In this document: positions 1 to 10,290 of the stretch, one piece after another
Numbering within the stretch: the first letter of the stretch is position 1
Layout: each line of letters begins with the position of its first letter
Source of the DNA: Collinsella aerofaciens
GTDB taxonomy: Bacteria; Actinomycetota; Coriobacteriia; Coriobacteriales; Coriobacteriaceae
Assembly (NCBI RefSeq): GCF_028209395.1
Contig: NZ_JAQLDQ010000006.1
Coordinates: 1-64,000, forward strand
Reading direction: 5' to 3'
Length of the DNA stretch: 64,000 nt
Translations under genes and position numbers: made by a program
Notes under the pieces: generated by a model
Seen by the model: the letters and a program-made list of their open reading frames with translations, nothing else
Database searches by the model: none
Told to the model about the DNA's origin: nothing

Positions 1-2
1 CA

Positions 3-38
3 GGCCCCGCCGACCGATTGCAAGCGGTCGGCGGGGCC
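3..38. terminator. Strong GC-rich hairpin, possible terminator
   Basis: Perfect 14-bp inverted repeat (arms 3-16 and 25-38) with an 8-base loop. It lies beyond the minus-strand lipoprotein gene and the repeat at 77-217. There is no clear T-run on either side, so it may be a terminator without a tail or simply a stable hairpin. Confidence 0.45.
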
Positions 39-76
39 ATTGTGGCCCTTGACAGTGGATTGGGTCATATGAGCGA

Positions 77-217
77 GCGGGCACCAGAGCGAACAAATTG
101 GCATGAAAAGAGGACGGCATTGACCTTCTGGTCATGCCGTCCTCTTTGAATGACAAGTTGTCGCTCTGGTGCCCGCGCAGCGTCGGGCAGTTACGGCGTT
201 TGGTAAAACGCCGTAAC
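77..217. repeat. Nested-hairpin repeat, family E, copy 1
   Basis: Outer stem 77-92 with 161-176 (16 bp, perfect). Inner hairpin 108-119 plus 121-125 pairs with 130-134 plus 135-146 around a TTCT loop and one bulged T. A separate 12-bp hairpin follows at 190-201/206-217 with loop GGTA. A second copy with the same architecture lies at 9036-9175. The loop, the inner TGACC/GGTCA helix and the terminal hairpin are nearly identical in the two copies, but the outer stem differs with pairing preserved. Both copies sit just past the stop codon of a minus-strand gene. Confidence 0.85.
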
Positions 218-236
218 GAACTACCGCGTAACTCCC

Positions 237-794
237 CTAGCTCATCATCGCATTCATCATCTCGTTGGTTGCGGAATCGTCGGCAGACCACTCGCCGTCG
301 TCATTGCAGGAATACTTGAAGGTGACCTTGGTGTCCTTGGTCTTAGCAGCCTTGGTCACATCGACCATAACCTGACCGGCCATCTTGTACAGCTCGTCAT
401 CGGAAGGCATCGAATCGAGCGCGGCGACCTTCTCCTGGTACTGGGTGGCAAAATCCTCAACGATCTGGTTCATGGACTTGCAGGTAATGGTGACCTCGGC
501 AGTTGCGGTACCCTTGTCCTCGTCGACCGTCACGTCGCCGATCTTGTAGTCAAAGCCCTCGAGATAGCTCTTGGCGTACTCCTTGGGATCGATGCCCAGC
601 TGCTCAAACTCGTCGCCCGAGGCCTCTTCCAGGCCGGCGAGGAAGTCGTCGCCACCGTTCTTGACCTCGTCAAACTGCGTCGTAAGATCCTCGGTAATGA
701 GCTCCTCAACCGAAGGACCTCCGCAGCCGGAAAGCACAACCACGCACGCGACCAGAACAGCCATCAGGGGCGCAAGCAGCAGCTTCTTCTTCAT
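237..794 (-). CDS. Putative lipoprotein of unknown function
   Basis: 185-residue secreted protein. The start at 794 follows a GGGAGG ribosome site and begins with three lysines, a hydrophobic stretch and a lipobox (LSGC, Cys near residue 23), the pattern of a lipoprotein signal peptide, so it should be anchored to the outer face of the membrane. The mature part is acidic and apparently mostly helical, with no catalytic motif I recognise; a single late Cys is present. It stands alone, with a terminator-like hairpin and repeat E1 downstream and the terminator of the EIIA gene upstream. An upstream in-frame ATG is possible but lacks a ribosome site. Function is not assigned; a substrate-binding or envelope-sensing role would be a guess. 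Confidence 0.8.
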   Translation of the reverse strand: MKKKLLLAPLMAVLVACVVVLSGCGGPSVEELITEDLTTQFDEVKNGGDDFLAGLEEASGDEFEQLGIDPKEYAKSYLEGFDYKIGDVTVDEDKGTATAEVTITCKSMNQIVEDFATQYQEKVAALDSMPSDDELYKMAGQVMVDVTKAAKTKDTKVTFKYSCNDDGEWSADDSATNEMMNAMMS

Positions 795-971
795 GACATT
801 CCTCCCAACAAGCGGCACCGCGCTTCCCGACGCGGTGCACGTCGTAACAATAAGGCCATACTAGCCGATAACGAACACCCCCGGCAAAGCAAAGGCGCAA
901 TCGGCTCGATTTAACGTCCGAACGGTTTACCGGTCCGCCCAACGCGCAATAAAACGTTCCGCCGCATTGTA

Positions 972-1004
972 ATAAAAAAGGGCGGCCGGATAACCCGACC
1001 ACCC
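972..1004 (-). terminator. Rho-independent terminator after the EIIA gene
   Basis: On the minus strand a 10-bp stem (1004-995 with 989-980, including two G-U pairs) is followed directly by a run of six T at 979-974. It closes the phospho-glucosidase/EIIA transcription unit. Confidence 0.85.
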
Positions 1005-1029
1005 TTGCACATCCTTATGTTGCCGCAGT

Positions 1030-1566
1030 TTACTTGCGGACGACCTTGACGATGGCATCGCCGGCGGCGACAGCAGAGTCAGCCTCGACGGCGAGCTCGA
1101 CGTCGGCGAACTCGGCGGTGTTGGACACAGCCACGACGACGCAGTCCTTGTAGCCGGCAGCGGCGATCTTGGCGCGGTCGATCTTGAGCATGGGCTGGCC
1201 AGCCTTGACGACGTCGTCGGCCTTGACGAAGCCCTCGAAGCCGTCGCCGTTCATGTTGACGGTATCGACGCCAACGTGCACCAGAACCTCGATGCCGCTA
1301 TCGGACTGCAGACCCACGGCGTGACCCATGGTGACGGTCACCTTGCCGTCGCAGGGAGCGTAGACCAGATCGTCCTCGGGCCACACAGCGCAGCCCTTGC
1401 CCAGAACCTCGCCGCCAAAGACGGGATCGGGCACGTCGGCCATCTTGATGACCTTGCCCTTGACGGGCGAGCACAGCACGTCGGCGCCGGCAGAAGCAGA
1501 GATGGAGGCCGGAGCAGCGACAGCCGCGGGCTCAGCCTTCTTCTTGAACATATCAAACAGACCCAT
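1030..1566 (-). CDS. PTS glucose-type EIIA component
   Basis: 178-residue cytoplasmic phosphocarrier of the PTS glucose/beta-glucoside family (Crr/IIA-Glc type). It accepts phosphate from HPr and passes it to the EIIB domain of a permease. The family signature around the phospho-histidine is present (HVGVDTVNMNG), with His97 as acceptor and His82 as its partner in the GHAV motif. The start at 1566 follows AGGAG; an upstream in-frame extension has no ribosome site. It lies 140 bases downstream of a 6-phospho-beta-glucosidase gene on the same strand and ends at a good terminator. Both EIIBC permeases in this window (14771-16198 and 32615-33985) lack their own EIIA domain, so this protein is a plausible shared donor; that link is inference. 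Confidence 0.93.
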   Translation of the reverse strand: MGLFDMFKKKAEPAAVAAPASISASAGADVLCSPVKGKVIKMADVPDPVFGGEVLGKGCAVWPEDDLVYAPCDGKVTVTMGHAVGLQSDSGIEVLVHVGVDTVNMNGDGFEGFVKADDVVKAGQPMLKIDRAKIAAAGYKDCVVVAVSNTAEFADVELAVEADSAVAAGDAIVKVVRK

Positions 1567-1706
1567 ACGTTTTCTCCTCTTGATTAAGCGCAACGTTATG
1601 CGCATGCCTATGGTGATTATAGTGCCAAATGGTTCAAATGCTAAGGTGGGGACTCGAATCGCGAGCCCATCCCAACGCTTTTCCCCGGTGGCACTCATAT
1701 TGTCGA

Positions 1707-4315
<2,609 letters not shown>

Positions 4316-4429
4316 GGCTTGCCAATCGTTGATTTGGTCATAGTTCGTCGTGATTCAGATATTAGCAGAACGCGCCGACGCGTCCATAATCTGTGCTATG
4401 CAGCAGATCGATCGAGCCAAGGAGGATCC

Positions 4430-7021
4430 ATGACCGCGTACTATCAGCAGGTGCTCGAGGGCACATACGACAACCACGTGCTTCCGTTTTTGTGGATGAA
4501 GGGCGAGAGCCATAAGACCATTGCCGAGTATCTGGAAAAGATCGCCGGCGCCGACATCCACGAGGTCTGTCTCGAAAGCCGCCCACACCCCGATTTTTGC
4601 GGCGAGGGCTGGTGGCGCGACTTGCGCTTTGTCATTGACGAGTGCAAGCAGCTGGGCCTTAAGCTCTGGATCTTGGACGACGCGCACTTCCCCACGGGCT
4701 TTGCCAACGGCGTCGTCAAGGAAGCCGTGCCCGAGCTCCGCAAGATCGTGCTCACGCACCGCACGTTCGACATCGTGGGCCCCACGTCCGCCGCAAGCAT
4801 CGCGCTCGCCAACATGCTCGACAAAACGGAGCGCTTCCACGGCGTGACATTTATGCAGGACGGCAGCCCCGTCGACGTCGCTTACCGAGTAATCGACGAT
4901 GTAGACGGCAACCCCAGCCGCCTGGTCTTCGATGCACCTGCGGGCCTCACACAGGCATGCGTGATGTTCACGAGCGGCAAGACCTCCTACAACGAGGACT
5001 ACATCAATATGGTCGACCGCGCCTCGGTGGCGCAGCTCATCGATGCTGTCTACGAGCCGCATTTTGAGCATCTGGGCGATGAGTTTGGCAAGACGATCCT
5101 GGGCTTTTTCTCCGATGAGCCCGGATTTGCCAACGAGAAGGGCACCACGGGCCCCGATGGCATCTCGGACACGCTCATCGGCAAGGCCACCGCGCCCCTA
5201 CCCTGGTCGGCCGAGCTTGAGCGTCGCCTACGCGCGGCACTGGGCGAGCGCTACCTGGCCGAGCTCCCGCACCTGTGGGACCGCGAGCCGGCCGGCGCGC
5301 ACGTACGCCACGTCTATATGGACATCGCGAGCACCCTCTATAAGGAGTGCTTCTGCGACCAGCTCGGAGACTGGTGCCGCGCGCGCGGCGTGCAGTACAT
5401 CGGCCACGTTATCGAGGACAAGGACTGTCACGCGCGCCTGGGCGTGGGCGCCGGGCACTACTTCCGCGCCGTGGGCGGTCAGGACATGGCGGGCGTCGAC
5501 ATCGTGATCAACCAGCTGGTACCCGGCATGGACCGCGGCCTTCACAGCTACGGACGCGGCGTGTGGGACCTCGAGTTCTATAACTACGTGCTGCCCAAGC
5601 TGGGCTCCTCGGCAGCACACCTCGACCCCAAAAAGCAGGGGCGTTGCATGGCCGAGGTCTTTGGCGCATTTGGATGGCACGAAGGCCTACGCGAGATGAA
5701 GTGGATCGCCGATCATTTTTTGGTGCGCGGCGTCAATTGGTTTGTGCCGCATGCCTTTAGCATGGCCGCCTTCCCCGACTGGGACTGCCCGCCGCATTTC
5801 TATGCGCATGGCCAAAACCCCCAGTTTGCACACTTTGGGCAGCTCATGAGCTACATGAACCGTACGGCGAGCCTGCTGAGCGGCGGGCGCGCAACGACCC
5901 CGGTGGCGCTTCTCTACCATGCGGACGCCGAGTGGGCAGGCGAGGCGAACTTTATGCAGCATGCCGCCTCCGAGCTTATGCGCGCGCAGGTCGACTTTGA
6001 CATCGTGCCGGCAGAGGCATTTGAGGACGCAGGGCGCTATGCCGTTGAAATTGCCGCAGACGGTAGCGGCTTTGGCGTGAACGGCCAGGCATACCGCTGC
6101 CTGGTGATGCCCGGAGCCGAGTTTGTCGGCGGAGCCGTGCTCGACTTTGCCGCGCGCGCCGCAGCCGCAGGTGTTGCCGTGTACGCGCTGGATGAGTTGC
6201 CGAGCAAGCGCTACGACGGTGATATTGCAGCCCGCGAGGGCTTTGCCTCCCTGGATGCAGCCGCGGTCGCCGGCATCAAGCTCCTGGCGACCGCCGAGCT
6301 CGCAGGCACGCTTGCCGACGCCGGTATGCAGACCGTGGTTTGTGCCGAGTCCCAGCCCTGGCTGCGCGCACTGCGCTACGAGCGGGCGGGCGAGACCTAT
6401 CTGATGCTCGTCAACGAGCATCCCAAGCAGGGTATCTCCACTCAGATTGCGCTTGCCGACGGCATACCCGTTGCAGGCGCGCGCCTCGACCTGCTCAACG
6501 GCACCGATCCCGCCGCCTTTGACGGCACGCTCGAGCTGGCTCCCTACGAGAGCTGCATCGTGGTCCTTGGGGCTACAGGTTCCGCCGGCGCGGCAACTGC
6601 TGGAGACGAAGCCACATGCGTCGACGGGCCCTGGGCGGTTGCCTTCTCTGCCCCTGGTACCGATGCCTTTGGCGAGTCTGTTGAGCTTGCAGACCTGCAC
6701 GACCTTTCCTCGGCCGAGTTCCCCGGCAAGGCCGGCACGTTCCGCTACCGGGCCTCCTTTGTCCTGGGCGAAGCGGCCAGCCGCGCTGTCATCGACCTTG
6801 GGGAGGTCTTTGAGACCGTAACCGTCACCCTCGACGGCAAATCCCTCGGCACCCGCATCTGTCCGCCTTACCGCTTTGAGGCCGCCGCACTTTTAGCCGG
6901 TGAGCACGCGCTCACGATCGATATCATCAACACCCTCGACCACGCCGTCCCCGACGTGTTCGGCATGACCGAGCCCTCCGAGCCCAGCGGTCTCTTGGGG
7001 CCCGTACGCGTGCTCGGGTAA
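4430..7021 (+). CDS. Large glycoside hydrolase, alpha-L-rhamnosidase-like
   Basis: 863-residue protein without a signal peptide, so probably intracellular. The start at 4430 follows a strong AGGAGG; an open extension upstream overlaps the AraC gene and is not credible. The N-terminal half resembles the catalytic barrel of uncharacterised GH106/GH2-related enzymes, with acidic motifs CLESRPHPDF and WILDDAHFPTGF near residues 47 and 82. The C-terminal 130 residues look like a galactose-binding-type beta-sandwich (FRYRASF to HALTIDIINT). Family knowledge points to removal of rhamnose or a related deoxy sugar from plant glycans or glycosides; substrate and even the exact family are inference. It is divergent from an AraC gene and followed 166 bases later by an RpiR regulator. 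Confidence 0.7.
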   Translation: MTAYYQQVLEGTYDNHVLPFLWMKGESHKTIAEYLEKIAGADIHEVCLESRPHPDFCGEGWWRDLRFVIDECKQLGLKLWILDDAHFPTGFANGVVKEAVPELRKIVLTHRTFDIVGPTSAASIALANMLDKTERFHGVTFMQDGSPVDVAYRVIDDVDGNPSRLVFDAPAGLTQACVMFTSGKTSYNEDYINMVDRASVAQLIDAVYEPHFEHLGDEFGKTILGFFSDEPGFANEKGTTGPDGISDTLIGKATAPLPWSAELERRLRAALGERYLAELPHLWDREPAGAHVRHVYMDIASTLYKECFCDQLGDWCRARGVQYIGHVIEDKDCHARLGVGAGHYFRAVGGQDMAGVDIVINQLVPGMDRGLHSYGRGVWDLEFYNYVLPKLGSSAAHLDPKKQGRCMAEVFGAFGWHEGLREMKWIADHFLVRGVNWFVPHAFSMAAFPDWDCPPHFYAHGQNPQFAHFGQLMSYMNRTASLLSGGRATTPVALLYHADAEWAGEANFMQHAASELMRAQVDFDIVPAEAFEDAGRYAVEIAADGSGFGVNGQAYRCLVMPGAEFVGGAVLDFAARAAAAGVAVYALDELPSKRYDGDIAAREGFASLDAAAVAGIKLLATAELAGTLADAGMQTVVCAESQPWLRALRYERAGETYLMLVNEHPKQGISTQIALADGIPVAGARLDLLNGTDPAAFDGTLELAPYESCIVVLGATGSAGAATAGDEATCVDGPWAVAFSAPGTDAFGESVELADLHDLSSAEFPGKAGTFRYRASFVLGEAASRAVIDLGEVFETVTVTLDGKSLGTRICPPYRFEAAALLAGEHALTIDIINTLDHAVPDVFGMTEPSEPSGLLGPVRVLG

Positions 7022-7187
7022 CGCCCCGGGCGCAAACGGCCCAACAAGGACAGCGCCCCTATGTTGAGCCCGCACAGCGTCGAGCGGTCCGTCGTTCATA
7101 GACCGGCGGACCAAAACTCCCAGCCAAGCCGAACGTTTTATTTATCGCTATGATTGGTTTATCGCGACGCAAACGCATAGGAGCCAT

Positions 7188-8042
7188 ATGGATATCAGGC
7201 GAAAGATCACGCAGGGCAAAAGCCTCACCCCCACCGAGCAACAACTTGGGCGAACGGCCCTCGCCATGGGCGAGGATGTGCGCGGGCTTTCCATTAAGGA
7301 ATTTGCCGCGTGCGCCAACGTTTCGGTCGCGAGCGTGCACCGCTTTTGCAAAAAGCTCGGCCTCGAGGGATTCAAAGACCTCAAGGTCGAGCTCATCCGC
7401 CAGGCGACCGAGGCGGGCAACCGGCGCGACGTGGACATCAACTTTCCCTTCGATGCCACCTCCGCCCCTGCGCAGGTGATGGAGCGCATGGAGGGGCTCT
7501 ACCAGACCACCTTGGCCGAAACGCAGGAGCTGCTCGACCCTGCACAGCTCGACCACGCCGCCAAGCTCATCATGCGCGCCGGCACCGTGGACATCTACAC
7601 GGGCTCGCATAACCTGTATCCAGCGGGAATGTTCCGCGATCGCCTGCTTTCCGCCGGCAAAAGCGCGACGTGCCACGACAGCGTCGAGGCGCAGGTGCGC
7701 ACGGCGCTCGCCTCGGGTCCCGACCATGTGGCAATCGTCATCTCCTACAGCGGCCTTGCCCCCAACCTCAAGGAGATCTTGCCGATCCTTAGCAGTCGAC
7801 ATGTCCCGGTCATCGTCATCGGCACGCCGTACTGTGCCCGCATTCACCCCGGCTTTGCCGCCTATCTCACGGTAAGCGACCACGAGAGCATGACGCACCG
7901 CATCACGCAGTTCGCCAGCCATATCGCCGTGCAATACGTACTCGATTCGCTCTATAGCAGCTACTTTGCCAAAGATTACGCCCGCTGCTCCGAGTTCCTA
8001 GAGCGCTCGTTCCCCTACACCCGCCTGCCCGGACTCAAGTAG
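7188..8042 (+). CDS. MurR/RpiR-family transcriptional regulator
   Basis: 284 residues. The N-terminal about 75 residues are the RpiR helix-turn-helix (SIKEFAACANVSVASVHRFCKKLG), followed from about residue 110 by a SIS sugar-phosphate-binding domain with the typical DIYTGSHNL and IVISYSG elements. Such proteins sense phosphosugars and control the neighbouring catabolic genes. The start at 7188 has an AGGAGC-like site. It follows the rhamnosidase-like gene on the same strand with a 166-base gap and is followed by repeat A1. Whether it regulates its upstream neighbour or a distant operon is not visible. Confidence 0.92.
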   Translation: MDIRRKITQGKSLTPTEQQLGRTALAMGEDVRGLSIKEFAACANVSVASVHRFCKKLGLEGFKDLKVELIRQATEAGNRRDVDINFPFDATSAPAQVMERMEGLYQTTLAETQELLDPAQLDHAAKLIMRAGTVDIYTGSHNLYPAGMFRDRLLSAGKSATCHDSVEAQVRTALASGPDHVAIVISYSGLAPNLKEILPILSSRHVPVIVIGTPYCARIHPGFAAYLTVSDHESMTHRITQFASHIAVQYVLDSLYSSYFAKDYARCSEFLERSFPYTRLPGLK

Positions 8043-8075
8043 CGACGAGCGTGGATTTTTGGACACTCAGATAAC

Positions 8076-8139
8076 GAGCGTGGATAATCTCCCACTTTGA
8101 GCCCGCACACAGGCCAAAACCGGGAGATTATCCACGCTC
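8076..8139. repeat. Palindromic repeat, family A, copy 1
   Basis: Perfect 18-bp arms at 8076-8093 and 8122-8139 around a 28-base loop that contains ACTTTGAGCCC. The sequence GATTTTTGGAC lies just upstream (8053-8063). The same arrangement recurs at 19896-19963 and 28792-28855 with a compensated base change in the stem. It lies between the RpiR gene and the convergent XRE-desulfoferrodoxin gene and could also terminate both, although it has no T-run. Confidence 0.85.
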
Positions 8140-8185
8140 ATTTTGGGTCCCCTGGGAACGCATGAGGAGGGCGGATAGACAGCCG

Positions 8186-8806
8186 TTATTTGCGAGGCGT
8201 CAGCGACGTAAAGAGTCCGTGTTGGTTGCAGTAAAGATATATCCTGCCGCGCCCGGTAATATGGAAGCGCGGCTGCACCGATTGCTCTGGATAGAGCTTC
8301 TTAAAGCAGATGCCGTCCATAGTCGCATATGCCACAAAGCTAATGTAGTGATCCTTGGTCATGGGATGATCGAGCGTGACGTACCAATCGTCCTCGATGC
8401 GCTCGATGGAAAAGGCGTGGTCCGCGTCCGGCTCTTCGGCCTCCTGGGGAAACATCGTGGAGCCACAGCAGCTAAAGCTGCCTTCTCCGAGCGCGTGCAC
8501 AACGTTTCCGCAGATAGGGCAAACGTAAAAGACGCCTTTGAGCATATTGCCTGCACGGTTGGCGTTGGCCCGAATGTCACCAGCCAAAAGCTCAGCCACG
8601 CTTATGCCGAGTCTCTGGGCCAAAGGCTCAACGAGGGAAATGTCGGGAAGGCCGCGGCCGGATTCCCACTTGCTGACGGCTTTATCGGTCACGCCAAGGC
8701 TTTCCGCCAGGGCGCGCTGGGTGAGGCCGCGCTCTTCGCGCAGCTGCTTGATGGCATGCGCTGCCAAAAAAGTATGGGAGGCATTGGTTTGCCGTGTCTG
8801 GTTCAT
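8186..8806 (-). CDS. XRE regulator fused to a desulfoferrodoxin
   Basis: 206 residues with two parts. Residues about 12-75 are an XRE/Cro helix-turn-helix (LTQRALAESLGVTDKAVSKWE). Residues 91-206 match a complete desulfoferrodoxin: a desulforedoxin-like centre with Cys96, Cys99, Cys113 and Cys114, then a superoxide-reductase centre with His130, His147, His153, Cys193 and His196 in the order expected for the five iron ligands (HPMTKDHY and CNQHG motifs). Family knowledge says the second centre reduces superoxide; here it may act as a redox sensor for DNA binding, which is inference. The gene is convergent with the RpiR gene. No good ribosome site is visible, so the start (8806, or 8863) is uncertain. 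Confidence 0.88.
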   Translation of the reverse strand: MNQTRQTNASHTFLAAHAIKQLREERGLTQRALAESLGVTDKAVSKWESGRGLPDISLVEPLAQRLGISVAELLAGDIRANANRAGNMLKGVFYVCPICGNVVHALGEGSFSCCGSTMFPQEAEEPDADHAFSIERIEDDWYVTLDHPMTKDHYISFVAYATMDGICFKKLYPEQSVQPRFHITGRGRIYLYCNQHGLFTSLTPRK

Positions 8807-8883
8807 GGGCTGTCCAATCAAATTGAAGAAATGGAGTGAACCGGTTCGACAGTCAGTATCCATTTGAAGGCCAGGCTCGACAA

Positions 8884-8999
8884 CCTACGCTGCGTAGACA
8901 TGCGCCAATCGAACGAGCGCGGATTTTTGGACGCTCATCCTGAGTAGTCATTTAAGAACGTCCCCAATGACTACTCATTTATGTCTGTCCCCAATGACT
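8884..8999. repeat. Cluster of short palindromic repeats (family B, two copies)
   Basis: The gap between the XRE gene and repeat E2 is built from repeats. A short hairpin lies at 8884-8898. A family-A-like module GATTTTTGGACGCTC sits in 8921-8936, flanked by GAGCG/CGCTC at 8915-8919/8932-8936. Two direct family-B units follow (8946-8972 and 8973-8999), each with 7-base inverted ends (AGTCATT or ACTCATT against AATGACT) around TTAAGAACGTCCCC or its variant. I see no gene in this stretch. Confidence 0.8.
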
Positions 9000-9035
9000 A
9001 CCACGGCAACGCCGATGTTTTGGTAGCGACAGCGA

Positions 9036-9175
9036 AAACCCGCCAGAGCGAGCAAGGTGCCTTGAAACGAGGCGGCATTGACCTTCTGGTCATGCCGCCG
9101 AAGTTGAAAGGCAGATTGCCGCTCTGGCGGGTTTGCAGCGTCGAGCAGTTACGTCGTTTGGTAAAACGCCGTAAC
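9036..9175. repeat. Nested-hairpin repeat, family E, copy 2
   Basis: Outer stem 9036-9050 with 9120-9134 (15 bp). Inner hairpin 9071-9083 with 9088-9099 around the same TTCT loop and bulged T as copy 1. Terminal hairpin 9148-9159/9164-9175 with loop GGTA and one mismatch. Its last base is the first base of the pyrE stop codon. Compared with copy 1, the distal half of the outer stem and one inner-stem pair are changed on both arms with pairing kept. Confidence 0.85.
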
Positions 9176-9855
9176 TAACGAGCTCCGTACTGCTCGTAGT
9201 AGGCGTCGATGGCGGTCTTGAGCTCGTCATCGATGACAACCTTGCCGTCGATCTCGTGGTTGTAGAGGGTCTCGACGACCTCGGCCATGGAGACGATGCT
9301 CGCGACGGGGAAACCGTACTTAGCCTCGATCTCCTTCTGAGCGGTGGTCACGCCACCCTTACCGACCTCCATGCGGTTGAGGGACACGATGAGGCCCTTG
9401 ATCTCGACATCGGCAGCAGCCTTGACCTTGGGATAAGTCTCGTCGATGGACTTACCGCTGGTGGTGACGTCCTCGACCATGACCACGCGGTCGCCGTCCT
9501 GGGGCTCGTAGCCCAGCAGGTTGCCCTTGTCGGCGCCGTGGTCCTTGGCCTCCTTGCGATCGCAGCAGTACTTGACCTCCTTGCCGTACAGCTCGTGGTA
9601 GGCAATTGCGGTCACGACGGCCAGCGGAATACCCTTGTAGGCCGGTCCAAACAGCACGTCAAAGTCGTCGCCAAAGTTATCGTGGATGGCCTGGGCGTAA
9701 TACTCGCCCAGCTTCTTGAGCTGGTAGCCCGTCACATAGGCGCCGGCGTTCATAAAGAACGGGGACTGACGGCCGCTCTTGAGCGTAAAGCTGCCGAATT
9801 TAAGAACGTCGGACTCAACCATGAACTTGATGAACTCTTGCTTGTAAGCCTCCAT
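9175..9855 (-). CDS. pyrE: Orotate phosphoribosyltransferase
   Basis: 226 residues, normal for the family. It joins orotate to PRPP to give OMP in pyrimidine synthesis, in the cytoplasm. The PRPP-binding motif is clear (VVMVEDVTTSGKSIDE, about residues 125-140), as is the N-terminal FTLKSGRQSPFF stretch that contacts orotate and PRPP. The start at 9855 follows GAGGAG; an in-frame extension upstream has no ribosome site. No other pyr genes are adjacent. The stop codon overlaps the last base of repeat E2, so the repeat forms the start of its 3' untranslated region. Confidence 0.96.
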   Translation of the reverse strand: MEAYKQEFIKFMVESDVLKFGSFTLKSGRQSPFFMNAGAYVTGYQLKKLGEYYAQAIHDNFGDDFDVLFGPAYKGIPLAVVTAIAYHELYGKEVKYCCDRKEAKDHGADKGNLLGYEPQDGDRVVMVEDVTTSGKSIDETYPKVKAAADVEIKGLIVSLNRMEVGKGGVTTAQKEIEAKYGFPVASIVSMAEVVETLYNHEIDGKVVIDDELKTAIDAYYEQYGAR

Positions 9856-9984
9856 GCGGGCTCCTCTCGTAATCGCGTACGTGCCTTCCAGTTTAGCGCA
9901 GGCAGGGCGCGTTGCGGGCGCGCTTTGGGGCCTCGGCATTCTGTAAAGGCTTTGTCAGGGGCAATGGTTTTCCAAACATTGGGG

Positions 9985-10013
9985 TTGACACGGCAAACCC
10001 CCTCATCAAGAAT
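9985..10013 (+). promoter_or_regulatory. Candidate promoter for the mgtA leader
   Basis: A perfect -35 box TTGACA (9985-9990) is separated by 17 bases from AAGAAT (10008-10013), a 4/6 match to the -10 consensus. It points toward the Mg2+ ATPase gene and would give a leader of about 270 bases. Confidence 0.45.
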
Positions 10014-10079
10014 ACGGGCGGATTGTAACGGGTACGAGATACCCAAAGCGCGCCGCGCCCGGCCTTAAGGAGGTGTGCC

Positions 10080-10151
10080 ATGGAAGGCAGTCATAGTCGA
10101 AAAACCTGCATGTCGCCCTCGGCACGCCGCGAGGATTCCGCGCACGCATAA
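10080..10151 (+). CDS. Possible 23-residue leader peptide ahead of mgtA
   Basis: ATG at 10080 has an excellent ribosome site (AAGGAGG, six bases away) and runs 23 codons to TAA at 10149-10151. The peptide is basic and rich in Ser and Arg. It lies 139 bases before the Mg2+ ATPase start, with a stable hairpin (10173-10208) between. In enterobacteria mgtA is controlled by a leader peptide whose translation depends on Mg2+; that comparison is only by position, since the peptide has no Pro-rich tract. The strong ribosome site is the main reason to think it is translated. Confidence 0.45.
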   Translation: MEGSHSRKTCMSPSARREDSAHA

Positions 10152-10172
10152 GCGCCAACAGCCGATCGTCAA

Positions 10173-10208
10173 AACCACCACAAAGGTGCCTGTCCCTTTG
10201 TGGTGGTT
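10173..10208. repeat. Palindromic repeat, family D, copy 1
   Basis: Perfect 14-bp arms (10173-10186 and 10195-10208; AACCACCACAAAGG and complement) around loop TGCCTGTC. A longer copy in the opposite orientation is at 30561-30613. The rest of the pyrE-mgtA gap (9856-10290) shows the promoter and small frame listed separately and nothing else I recognise. Confidence 0.8.
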
Positions 10209-10290
10209 CGAAAGCATGACGTGAGCGACATCTAGGTTTTTTGAAGCACATACGACACGTACGCTAACTCCCTTCAACAAGGAGGACCCT

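Noticed and set aside
706..1002. 98-codon minus-strand frame overlapping the lipoprotein start
   Set aside because: Out of frame with the lipoprotein, spans a terminator, and has no recognisable motif.
1640..1680. tRNA T-arm-like sequence GATTCGAGTCCCC on the minus strand
   Set aside because: No acceptor, D-arm or anticodon arm can be fitted around it; it forms only a short local hairpin.
8884..9175. Clustered short repeats that might suggest a CRISPR array
   Set aside because: Units are palindromic, of several families, not regularly spaced and without unique spacers; no cas genes nearby.
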